Origin: Arabidopsis thaliana
Taxonomy: Eukaryota > Streptophyta > Magnoliopsida > Brassicales > Brassicaceae
Length of the DNA stretch: 64,000 bases
Reading direction: 5' to 3'
Assembly: GCF_000001735.4 (NCBI RefSeq)
Contig: NC_003075.7
Location: forward strand, 11,161,001-11,225,000
The notes beneath the pieces are model-generated. The model made no database searches and was not told where the DNA came from. It saw nothing but the letters and a program-made list of their open reading frames with translations. Both the position numbers and the translations under genes were made by a program. Positions 1 to 11,725 of this stretch are shown piece by piece (position 1 is the stretch's first letter; every line of letters starts with the position of its first letter).

Positions 1-3000
1 GCTCCAACCTATTTCCTCCAGCAAATCCAGTTTAAGTTCGTAGAGTTTCTTATTCGCAGTCTCGTTCTCGTTTTGGATCAAGTCATCAAGTACCTGAAAA
101 TCATTATCAGTCATGTGGGTCACTGATTTTAGAATGAATCATTTGCAGTTTTTTAGTATGTATTAAAGATTAGATAAATGTATTTACCTTCAATGCGGTC
201 CCGAGTCGTGATAGCCGTTTCTCTCTTAGAACAGTGAGAGTACCGTATTTAGATGATTTCACGTCTACCCATTTTGTCAGTTCTTTGAAATTCTCTTCGA
301 ATTTATCCTTCTGGCTACTTTCTTCTTCTCCTTCACCTTCCTTCTCACCCTGCAAACAATAGAATAGTGTTATTTCTTAGTATAAGCTAGAAAAATGCTA
401 ATGACACCATTCGTAGTTCTTATGCGCTATATTTAGTAACTTTCATATGCATAAAATCAGTTAATCACCAGCTAAAATGTTACTCTCTTCTAATCAGATA
501 GACTAAGTAACAGTTAACGAGGATATAAGTATTGGTCTTACCTTCAGATTCTCGATTCTCGCCATGGCTAACCCTTTCTGGTATAGTGCATCCGCCAGTT
601 GATCACGTGTCACCTCCATTTTTTTCTTCAATTTCTAATTTAAAAAAAAACACAGTCGGGTTGTTATCAGAGTCGTAGATAAAGTTAAGAATACAATGAA
701 AAAAATAACGTTGTAAGAAACGCAATAAGTAATATAATAACACACCTCTGCTTCATCATCTTCTGGTTCAGTTTTGTCTAGCAAGAATCTTGCTAGCTCA
801 TCTACGTCAACACTGCGTACTACTTCGTTTGCAGCTTCTATAATCTGCAAAAACAAAAGGAAGAGATTCAGCTTTCATGCTTATTTCGCTGACCATCTTA
901 CAAACCCTTGATAGGTTATTAGTAAGAACCAATGAGGCTACTGAGTGTTTTAAAGTTGAATATTTTGTTTAATGTATAATTAGAGAGACTAGTGCACAAT
1001 TTTTGATAGTAACTCATTTAAAACTTTACCTTAGTAAGAACCAATGAGGCTACTGAGTGTTTTAAAGTTGAATATTTTGTTTAATGTATAATTAGAGAGA
1101 CTAGTGCACAATTTTTGATAGTAACTCATTTAAAACTTTACCTCTTCGTGATGGCTGATTTTGTCCCCAGCATCAGACCGAGACAGTAAACCTTCCAGGA
1201 TCTTAGCTAGTAATGGAGTATAGTCTGGGTATTCAGACTGCCAAGGAACATATGCCCAAGTTAATTTAACAGTATTTCAGATTTGCATACCTTTTTCAAA
1301 ACTTTCAAAGTTGACGTGGCAAAAAGCATTATTCAGAAAGAAAAAAGAAAGCCTTAGGTTGGCAAACCTTGAGACAGGTACACAACTTTCTCCACTCTGA
1401 ACGCTCTTCCTCAGTTTCTTGTTTTAGATTCCCAAGAAATTTGATCTTTGTGTCGCGAACCTGATTACAAGAAAGAGCGTTCATTAAACAGTTCCAAAAC
1501 AGTGTCAATATTCACCAACAAGTACTTGCTCAATTATATAATAGAACGTTCGCCCATCAAGTTGAGTAAGAGCCAATAAGAGTAATACGAAACATGTTTC
1601 TGCAAATAATACCTCTTGTTCCAAGCGTTCTGATACTGATTTAGAGCAAGTAGGGGCAGAAGCTGCCTTCTTATCTTCCTCAGGCTGTTGAATTAAGAAC
1701 AAAATAAATAAAAGTTCAAAAAAATTGGAATACAAGGATAGACTCGATCAAGCTAAACACAATATGAGCTCATGTAGCCAGATTGTTCCGCATTACCGCA
1801 TCAAGTTTCACAAGCCTATGCTAACAAGCATGCCAGACCAGAAATGGTAGTTTATTTAGATACCTTATTTGGTGGAACCACATATGATATCGGATAAGAT
1901 ACCGGATTATCCTTTGGATTCTTCCCTTCTTTTTCATCAAATGACAATTTCCCATATGAGATTTCTCCCACCAACATAGATCCTTGGGGGGTATTCTGCA
2001 GGTGAAATTAAAATTGTACATTTGAGAGAGATATGCTCATTTGATCAGAACATCAATTATACAACAATCTATTAAACCTTGGGTAGCTTGTCCTTTGTTG
2101 GTGGGCCCAGATAAAATGCTTCCTTCACCCTGCAGGGTGATAATTGAGGTGATAAACACGTTCAGAGAACAACCAACGTAGCAACCAGAAAAGTATAAAT
2201 TGGTAAGTGAGCCAAAAGAGTACCCTGGCATTAGAACAGAGGACTTAAAGGCACCATTTCCAGTGAACGGACCATCTGGTTCAGAATGTAAATTCAGCCG
2301 AATCTCCTGCATCGCCAGCAAAATAAATGGAAAAAAATCAGCTCTTTTTCAATTCTAATGTCGCAAAAAGATAAATATTGACCTCAAAACACACGCAGAG
2401 ATTTTACTCCAACTTTGTTTCATCTAGCCTTTTCAATTTAAAGTAGAACGTATTTCAGTATCTTACCCCCATATTTCTTTCAATAAACACAGTGAGCTGC
2501 TTCAACTTTTCCAGCAGCTCCACATTTTCATGCCTGGTGAAACCAATTAGCTTTTAGAGTAGAAGACTAAATACGAAAATAAACATTGTGAAAAAAAGTT
2601 GTCAACCATGAAAAATTATAGTTTACAGGAACTTGTCAATCAATCATGTTGAGAAGATTGTTCGGCCTGTAGATTAGTATGTACAAAATCTACTGTTTAA
2701 ATTCTAAAACAATCAGCAACCATCAAAGATGTAGCACAAACCTCAGATACAGCTGAAGTTTATACTCTCCCTTGGGAAGTTTTGAAGACTCAGGATAAAC
2801 GTCACCCATTGCATATACACGCTGAAAGTATGTCAGGACAACGTGTTAAGGCAAGAAAATACTATCATTTAAATTTTAAAGTAAGAAATACCAAATTTGC
2901 TAGACATGAAAGCAGAAAAGCGTTTTCACAGTACATAACCGAGCTATGGATTCACAAATTTTTTGAAATGCATCATGTTTTTAGTTGACAATGCCAAGAG

Positions 3001-6000
3001 AATTTAAAGCTTATCTATACTTGTATTACCCATCCTATTAGGTGGCACTTTCAAAAGAGTACCTTGTTAGTATCAGAGATCATAAAAAACTGGGACTCAA
3101 ATTTTGTGTCATATATGCGATTGTTCAATAATGGTATATACGGTTTCACTTCAGCTGAATCTTCTAATTTGAACTTGTAGCTGCAGAAACAAAAGGATGA
3201 GAATTGCTGTAAAAAAATTGATAGAGAGATAGACAAGCAACAATAGCAAGAACGCAGAAGCATAACTCACGTTAAGGTCAATGCTAGTATCTGTTTGCCC
3301 GACAGTAGTCTATCACGGCCAGTTGATAGAGTCTTCAGTTGTGCATCAATAGGCTGATATGGAACTCGTATCTGCAGTTAAAACAAAACACCTTCCAGAA
3401 GCAATTCCACAAGCAATTACAGAAAAGGAGAAGATACAATCATTAAATACACCGTACCTTGTTCAGGACAGCTATGGGAACAAGTTTTTCAGATGCCAAT
3501 AGTGCTTCAGCTTCAACTTTTATTGGTGCTTCACTTCCATCAAGTAACAATTCTTCTTTATCGACACCAACTCCATGGAATTCAATCTAAAGTACCACAC
3601 ATAACTTCCGTCAACTCATTTATGACAAGTCACAACGTACTCAATGTAGTGAGCATGCGTGAGCGAACTGAACACAGAACTTCGCTCATAGCATTAGGTG
3701 TAACAACAACAAGACATTCGTTTTCAAAACCACTCCTAAAAGAGAATGCACACACATGAGTGATTATTGCTAAACCTGAGACCTAACATCTAACTAAGGA
3801 GGCTAAAACTGGCAAGATAACCAATTGCAGAAAGAATTAAGCAATGTATTAACATGGGCCATAATATAAACTAGTATGAGAACTCAAAGGAAAATCAGGA
3901 AACCAGTAGGAAAAAAGGTAGGGAAGAACAGGTCTAAAATAATAAGTAGAGTTTACTTGACACAGGATGACCCAAAAGACAAAACAAAACACAACACAAG
4001 CATTTTACATTCCTTATGCAAATGCCTTAAAAGCCTTGATATTCGCACATATAAATTCTCAGTTCCTACCTCAAAGTCAACGATAGTTGGTTCACGACTT
4101 CCGAGGCCACTTGACCAAAATTGAGCTATAGCTAGTTCCATCGTTTGACCACTAACCACAGGGAACACAAAGCTTTTAGCAGACGGAGATGCGAAAGTTG
4201 GTGCGCTCTCCCACTTGATAGGCCTTCGCAATGGGCAAACCTGCAAATTGAGTAAAGATTAGAACCAGCAGCATAAAAGTAATGAATTATCCTTAAGCGT
4301 GCCCTACCTGAAGTGTATCAATGTAAAATCGTCGTGTAGTATCAAACCCCGAAGTTCGCATTGTAGCCTCAGCCCATGTTGCTCCATGTGGTACCTCGAT
4401 ATATCTTCGTTCAATGTGGCCTACAGTTGGAATTATTGAAGAATAAAAGATCAAAGATGTATATAAGCCTGCCGTTTCAGAGGACTTGTTTGCTTTATAA
4501 AGCACACATAACAAAGTCCACAAAACCTGAGATGAAAGACATTTGCTGAAATGAAATAACTGGAGGTTGATTTGCCACAGTCTTGGGAATTATTATTGTT
4601 ACTGGGATTCTGAAAAGGGGACCACGCTCTGGTGCTTTGCAATCAATCCCATAAACTTCAAAGTAATGCACACCATCCCCAAGATTTGTGGGATCCACAA
4701 CAACGCTGAAAAGAGATGATATAACCTTACTACAGAGACAACATGACACGAAAAAGCAAACAGAACATAAGCAGAAAAATATAGGAAAACACTAACTTGA
4801 AGCCACGTCCATTATTAGTGAGAAGGAGATAGTCAGGAACCCGTACAACTCCTTCATCTGTGGAGTGCAACTCAAGACATTCCTCGAAAGGGACAAGTTC
4901 CTTTAAATTACTTGCACCTTCATGGAATTTCGGATCAACTTGTATTGTCCACTGGAAAATCAAAACTATGCTTGTTTCACATAACATACAGGAGAGATAA
5001 CAAAAGCTTGAATGGAAAATAGACTACACATCTGGTAGGAGATAAAGTTTGCCAAGAAAAATTCTGGCTCCATGATAGGGCATCCCAAGACTTAGTGTTC
5101 CAGAAACAGATGCATATGGCATATCGTTTGAAGATAATGATTTTTTATATAAATTTTAAGTTAGCATGCATTTAGGCAGATTACTATGCATACTGCTGTG
5201 ATATAGAAACGCTCACCTCAGTAGACTGTCTGCAAGCAGTACCCTCCCGCAGGTAGATGCCTCGTGATGTTGGAACTGCGTTAATAGAGTTCAAAATCTT
5301 CATAAAAAGGAAGTTATATTGTTTATCGAAAAACCCCAAAATCTTAGGAAACTTTCCCAATGTAACAGCAGGAAGCCCTTAAATTAGTAGCTAGGTTCCA
5401 GTAAGCAAGTTTTCAATAAGCTACTAGCTTGAAATTGTTTTAAAGAAGTTCAAATTATTCGTTTACATACTTGTTTTACCGGAGAGATTGACCTTTATCT
5501 GATAAAATACGCATGGATAGTCCTGAAACTGTTTTAAGTATTCATATGCCCTGTCATAACAAAATAAATACATAAATTATCTGAAATATGGTGTCAAATT
5601 AATTACACAGTATAGAACCTTACTTATCAACTTGCATAAGCCCTTGTCCAGTAGTTAGTTTATCTTCAGGTAGATCACCTACTGGTGTAGATGTATTTTC
5701 AAGGGCCCTTCTCACACTGTACGGGCTAACTGGGATGCCCTCAGCCTGCAGAAGTGTGAAAGAATGTCAGCACTCAGCAGCAGAACTAAAAAGAACGGAA
5801 TAGGAAACGGATGTGCAGAAATAAAAAGTAATGTTGAAGAAGAAACCTTCATAGCACTTAGAAGTAACGCAATTGCCCCACAGGCAGAAGGAGATGCCAT
5901 TGATGTTCCATTCATGAGCATGCGTCTTTGAAGCGTCCATGTAGGAACAGGAGCAACAGCCCCACCAGGTGCACTTATGCAGACACCAAGATCTCCATCA

Positions 6001-8889
6001 GATGTTGGCCCCCGGCTTGACCTACAATATAACAATAACTATATCATGCCAGCTACAACTAGCTGTAGAATAATTCCAAAGTTAAAAAAGGTGAAAATAC
6101 CAAGTGTATTCAAGCCCCTCACTGGGAGGTTCCACCACTGAATGGGCACCTGCTGCCATTGCAGGAGAAACATACGCACCAACCCCAATGATACTGGACG
6201 TTGTTCCACCCGGTGCTCCGACTGTTGTCAAAGCTGGACCACTGTTGCCAGCACTACTTACAAAAATTAGACGTCTCTTGTTCACAGCCTAATAAAACAT
6301 GGCAGAAAGTCCATAAACGCTAGAAGAAAAGCAAAAAATACAAGCTAATAAGTGCTGCCCAAATAAAGACAAAAGGATTTGAATGATACTTCAGTAACAA
6401 GATCAACAAAGCGCCCATAGTCTGGAAGTAATGCTGGCTCTCCATAGCTCATGTTGACAAGATCACAGTTATGCTGTAACATTATTATAAAAGTCAGTAT
6501 ATACAAAAAAGAAACATTGAACGTATTGACTTGTGTCAATGCAAACCTCACATATAATAATCCACAAATATATGAAATTCTTCGTGATGTTTAAGTAATT
6601 CAAGAGATATACGACTTGTTTAGTTCAAACTTCATACAATATACTTTCACGAAGTTACAAATGATTTTCAGCTAATGGTAAATTCATATCAGCTGATGAA
6701 TTATTACCTCTAGGGCAGCTATCAATGCCCGAGTCAATCCAGTTCCGGTCTCCATTGAACCTAATCGCGAGTCTCCAATTTTGCAAGATATTATTTGTGC
6801 ACCAGGTGCCACACCATTTAACAAATGCTCCTAACATACACATAGAAGGTAAGTTAATTGGTTGCAACAAATCATCAATGTATCTAAATTATATAGATGC
6901 GTTTTGCACCTCAGGGTGGTGTGCAGTAGCTATTCCAGCAACATGAGTGCCGTGAGGAGAACTATCAGTTACAATGCTTAGAACCTTTCCCTCATCATAC
7001 ACGTTAGCAACAAAGGAGCATGCATCTAGTCGGCTAAACACGCCATACTTCCGTTCAATTCTGTAGTACATATTTGATTGAGATTAATAAAATAAAATAA
7101 AAAAATTGGTGAACAAATCATGCTTCCAAACGAAAAGTTCCTGAACTTTCATAAGAGATAGATGTTTAAAGGAAGACTTGCCGGTAGTTAGTCAGTGGGG
7201 AGAAGTCTGCTAGTTTCCCGCTATCTGGATCCTCTTCCAGACTCTGTGTATCAAGTGCAACCCTCCATACTTCTCCATCATGCCACACAACAGCATCAAT
7301 AACAGGCCCTTTGTCTTCATATTTCTACAGAAAAAACAATTGATTTACAGAACAGATTCAAGACCACAGCGAACAAGTACACAGACATAAAACTACCAAA
7401 GGGCGGTCTCTAAACTTACATCAGCTTGTTTTTTCAGAAAATCAACTTTGCTTTGGAGGTCTTCACGAGTTTTCTTCAATTTCGCATCTTCCACCTTGCT
7501 GTGCTTCTGGAGGCAAGAATGAAAAATGAGGTTATGATAGAATTGAGTAGCACTGTCTAACTCATAACATCTACAATACAGCAAACCACAATCAGCATCT
7601 CCCTAGTACCTGATCGAAATCATACAGATTATTTACAGCCTTGGCAATTTCCTCCTGATTCTTTTCATCCCAGGATTTCCTTCTCTCTTTCTGTGTAATG
7701 ACAAAACAAGTCTTAGCAAATGGGATTGCAGACCAGATATGTAAACTCTGGTATAAGATTTAATGAGTAGATGAAAGTAATCCAACAGCCAAAAAGGTCA
7801 CAACTCTAATCGCTACCTTCACACGAGAAGTCAAGTCATCTGTAAATAACTGATAAACCAACTTGGAACCTACACGCCACTCTCCAGTGGGATTTTTCCA
7901 TGAAGAATTGACAACCAAAGTTGCCCCTGTTTAAACAAAAGAAATTATCAACGCATATCGTAGCAAGAAAGAGAAAGCAAACTATCATGCAGAAATCATA
8001 AAACCTCTCAAATCACCAACCTGATGCTCCACGAATATGACCATCTTCATTGGCTTTCACCACTGTGGATGTATCTATATCTCCACTTCCAGTGCTAAAC
8101 GATAACGTAAAATGACCATCACGCCACAGTCAAAGAACACTAAATGCAAAATTCAATTAAATCACAAAACTATACCAGTCAATGACGTCCAAAACCTTGG
8201 GTTTTCCATCAGAAGTTACATGCAAGCCAGCAGCAGAAGGATCAAAACCAGAATCTGGAAAACACAAAATTCCATTTGCTCAGTTCCTCAATCAGAATTT
8301 TTACTTGGAGAGTTACAACACCTTCTTAAGAACCAAACAATCGCTCTACTATCTGATCCAAGTATAAGCAACCCAACTATAACATAAGGCTTATACAAAA
8401 CTTCTCCATTCACAAATTCAATCTAGAGAATACAAAACGAGAGAATATCCAAGTACCAAAGATAGCTATAACAACGCCACGACCGTCGTACTCAGGATGA
8501 GCTTCGATGAAGCAATCCGCACGGATTTCTTTCTTAGGCATGAGAGAAGCAATAAAGGTAGATTCGTTCAGCTTGAAATTAGCGACAGAAGCATTCTCAG
8601 CTCCACCGCCAACGGCTCCACCACCACCTCCTCCGCCACAACCGACGCGAGAAGCCGTAAGAGTATCAGAAGAAGAACAAGGCATCGCCGAGAAACCACT
8701 CCGTCTTAATCGGATTCCACGAGAACGAGAGCAGCTTCTTCTTCTGAGTCTTCGATGAAGAAGAAACGTAGAAGAAGAAATGAAATCGCGAGGAAGAGAA
8801 AGTGAAGAAGAAGAAGCCCAATAAGAAGTACACGACGGGCCTTTGTTGATTAACGCGCCGTGAATCTGCAGCTGCAGACTCAGATCCAT
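1..8889 (-). CDS. TPP2: Tripeptidyl peptidase II (3' end beyond the window)
   Basis: Giant subtilisin-type serine protease that removes tripeptides from the N-termini of peptides made by the proteasome. I read 34 exons: 8457-8889, 8176-8254, 8021-8094, 7817-7926, 7610-7690, 7420-7506, 7182-7324, 6910-7060, 6708-6830, 6390-6473, 6101-6288, 5847-6021, 5624-5745, 5471-5550, 5217-5275, 4797-4951, 4527-4705, 4308-4420, 4070-4240, 3458-3586, 3271-3371, 3063-3180, 2742-2821, 2467-2533, 2224-2306, 2078-2129, 1864-1995, 1613-1684, 1368-1460, 1142-1237, 746-844, 542-634, 188-349 and <1-93. They encode about 1359 residues; the plant enzyme is about 1380, so only some 21 residues are missing. The catalytic set is visible: Asp145 (DSGFDP), His372 (HGTHVAG), oxyanion Asn470 (SAGNSG) and Ser558 (NGTSMASP). 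A second in-frame ATG lies at 8683-8685 (residue 69). The first 68 residues are Ser/Arg-rich and transit-peptide-like. A Gly-rich run follows Met69. One intron has a GC donor and another carries a 112-bp duplication. Confidence 0.97.
919..1142. repeat. Perfect 112-bp tandem duplication inside a TPP2 intron
   Basis: Copies at 919-1030 and 1031-1142 appear identical. On the minus (coding) strand the repeated unit includes the 5' splice-site motif GGTAAAGTTT of the exon ending at 1142, so this intron carries two copies of its donor 112 bases apart. The unit is not a multiple of three. Confidence 0.9.
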
Positions 8890-9459
8890 CTTCGGGATGT
8901 GTGTTAATTAACAGGGGTATTTTGGTCAAATAACAGCTGAGTCGATGCACCGAATCGTGTCACTCGTTAGAGGTCTTTTGGGTTGTGAATTGTTGTGTCA
9001 ATGGAGTTGGTGGTGGCTTACTCCAACTGGTGGCTTTCGCTTGCTCTATCTAGATAACGATATTATTTAGATTTAATTTCTTAGTTACATAGTCTTTAAT
9101 TGTTGTTTTGACTTTTATAATTGGACATAACCTTAATCTGATTGCTTCTTGGGTTTTTGGTCGCTCGTGTATGAGATTGTTCTCCATTGTTGTTGTCTTT
9201 AGCTTAATTCTTCGTGGTGAGAATTAAACTAAAAATATGATTAGTAGATTTGTGAGCTGGTTTTATTGTTTTAGGACTGAACATCTGATTTTGATACCAC
9301 CCATATGATAATATATATATGTTTTTGCTGACTTGTAAATATCATATAATGAAATTGAAGGTATTACAAAGAGCTTTACCTAATGATAGTGCAATCTTGG
9401 CAAAAAAGATAAAAAAACAAGATTACAATATATTCAAGAACAACAAAGAAAAGACCGAG
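8890..9459. other. TPP2 upstream region
   Basis: Presumed 5' UTR and promoter of TPP2 on the minus strand. I see no clear TATA element or other gene. The plus-strand ORF at 9319-9744 is antisense to a LINE relic and is not called. Confidence 0.5.
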
Positions 9460-9660
9460 CTATCGAATCCAAAGAAGCATGAACTTCCGCCATCTTTTCT
9501 TATGCCTTCTACCCGAGATAGCGTTGCGGATATCTCGATCAATATTCTTAAAGATAATTGGAGGAGGGATGATTTGGTTGTTGTGGAGAACATTATTTCT
9601 TTGCTTCCAAATATGGTAGATAATATTATCAATATATATGGAAACTTTACATTCACTCAT
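9460..9660 (-). pseudogene. LINE (non-LTR retrotransposon) C-terminal relic
   Basis: A 66-codon minus-strand frame ending in a stop reads IYHIWKQRNNVLHN, then FKNIDRDIRNAISGRRHKK, then MLLWIR. This wording is typical of the extreme C-terminus of Arabidopsis LINE-type reverse-transcriptase ORFs, after the zinc-binding RVT region. The catalytic RT domain is not present upstream on this strand (above 9660), so this is a short dead fragment. Family assignment rests on motif memory only. Confidence 0.7.
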
Positions 9661-9744
9661 CTGAATTTTCCTAATTTTTTTGTTATGTGTTGTTTGTACA
9701 TTTTGAATATTGTACTTTATTATCTGTTTGTTGTAGTCTTGTAG

Positions 9745-11700
9745 AGACTAGAGATTGATCAGTTGATCACACTTTGTTCCTATATGATTAGACTGAGCAA
9801 TAGCATAACTTATTTGATAAAGTTAGGACTACCACATTTGATTTGTAATTAACTATTTTCTTATACGGTATGTGAGGTCTGTGATCTGTCAGACTAATTG
9901 AAATGGCTAAAACTTGTGTTAGTTATGTCATGTGGATATATCTGAAGAATCCCTGAAAATGGGGGTATAGTATAGCATCATTTGATGACAGCAAAATTCA
10001 AAAGTCATGAAGCATATTATAAGATTTGTGTGTGTTTCGGTCTCTACCAACAATCGTTGTTGCTTTAAAGAAAACCTTATAGATATTGCTCATAGGTATA
10101 TGCATGCATTTGTAATGGGAGTTTCGAACACACAGCTGAATCTTAACAGGGATCAGTGGGGTTGATAAATTTGATATTATTAGAAAGCTTCTTGAATCTT
10201 TTAAACTTGCTTACTCAGATCCCTCACGTTCAGAAAAATTGGACGGTTATTGTGTTCTTCTCATCATGGGTTTGCTTTCTAGCTTCAGCTATATCTAATC
10301 AAAATTTTGACCCTATTTTTTCTCGTTGCCTTTTTTTGGTATGACATATATATCCAAAACAAGTGCAAAAATCTTGATTCGGATTAGGTGTTTGTGGTTG
10401 TGAGAGAAGTACAACTACGAATCTATTTGTAACACTATATCATTCAAATATTCAATGCATCACCAAATCAAAGACTTCCAGAATGTAAGAACGTTGACAC
10501 GTTTTTTGAGCAATGCCATAGAGTTGACATCAAGCATGACGACGTTAACGCTTCATTTCTTTTTTTAAAACTTATTTATAATCTTCCTCCTAAGTGAGAT
10601 AAAATTGTATTAATATAAGACGTCATTTTTAAAATCCTTTGAATACAAGAGTATGGGACATTCAATTTTCTTTGTTTCATACTAGCAACTTGATTATATA
10701 TTTTAATTTGCTCCAGCTATGTATATAACGCTTACAAGTTTTATACAAGGAAAACTATGTATTTTAAGAATAAAAGTGTGGAATTTATACACCGTTTGTG
10801 TAGGTTTTAAGCGTAAGTCAGATTGTTAATCTAGAAAATATTGTTATCCAGAAGAGTGAAAGACCCAATAAACTTGTAAGTGTAAGTGTTACTCATTCTG
10901 TTTTATAAAGTTTATGTATATTAATTGAAGATTGTTGGCACAAAAAACAAAAACAGATTTCTAAGGGTTTGTACACATGCTAAAATTAGTTTTTACCAAA
11001 TCCTATTAGAATTTATATTTATAATGTTTTCTTCATTCTAATAACTAACAAGGACAAAATACAAAATGTTACACAAATTTCAAATATAGACATCTATCTT
11101 TATGAATTTTATTTTTTCCGAAACATCTACTATTATTAGTAGTTCTAATATGTTAGCTAGAAGTCATTTTTGTGTAATAATATCCATCTACACCATGACT
11201 CTTGACAAACCAACGTTAAGCTCTAAAGTTGACAAAAATACTTAAAATGGATATAACTGTAAAAGGAAATGCCCTTTAATTCTGATTTATTTATTTTTGA
11301 AATTATTTTTTGTTGGCTTTTTGTAACAATGGAAGTCTACATCTAATAATGAGCCAAAGTATTCTCCATCAAGTAATAATTATCTCCACGTTTGAAAAAT
11401 TGCAATATTTGTTAAACGCGTATACATGGTGATCACCATTCCACATCAACTCGCAAATAGTCTACTTTTGACCCGAAGCTACCGTCTTTGTTTTAGCTAC
11501 TCGTCAAAATAATCTTATTATATTCATAATAGTGACGTTGATTTAATATCATGATCAAACAAATAACCCCAAAAATGAAAAATCTATATAGCCTCCTGAA
11601 CTCTTCTTCTCTCTGAAACTCAATCAGTTTCTCAACGAATCTTTCTAAACAAGACAAAGGATCAAGAACACTACTTGTTCTTTGTCTGAGACTTCAAACA
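9745..11700. other. Intergenic AT-rich region upstream of CELLOX
   Basis: About 2 kb without a supportable gene. Short ORFs such as 10156-10344 lack codon structure or family motifs. The last 250 bases form the CELLOX promoter, annotated separately. Confidence 0.6.
11468..11590 (+). promoter_or_regulatory. CELLOX promoter: W-box cores and TATA box
   Basis: TTGACC (11468-11473) and an inverted core GTCAA (11503-11507) match the WRKY-binding W-box. A TATATA element sits at 11585-11590, about 135 bases before the ATG. Defence-type WRKY control would suit an elicitor-inactivating oxidase, but short motifs like these also occur by chance. Confidence 0.4.
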
Positions 11701-11725
11701 CAAGAAACCAAAAATAGAAAAAGAT

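Noticed and set aside
2782-2988. Plus-strand ORF inside TPP2
   Set aside because: Overlaps a TPP2 exon and intron on the opposite strand; shadow frame.
9319-9744. 141-codon plus-strand ORF after TPP2
   Set aside because: It is antisense to a recognisable LINE fragment, has a low-complexity hydrophobic C-terminus and no family motif.
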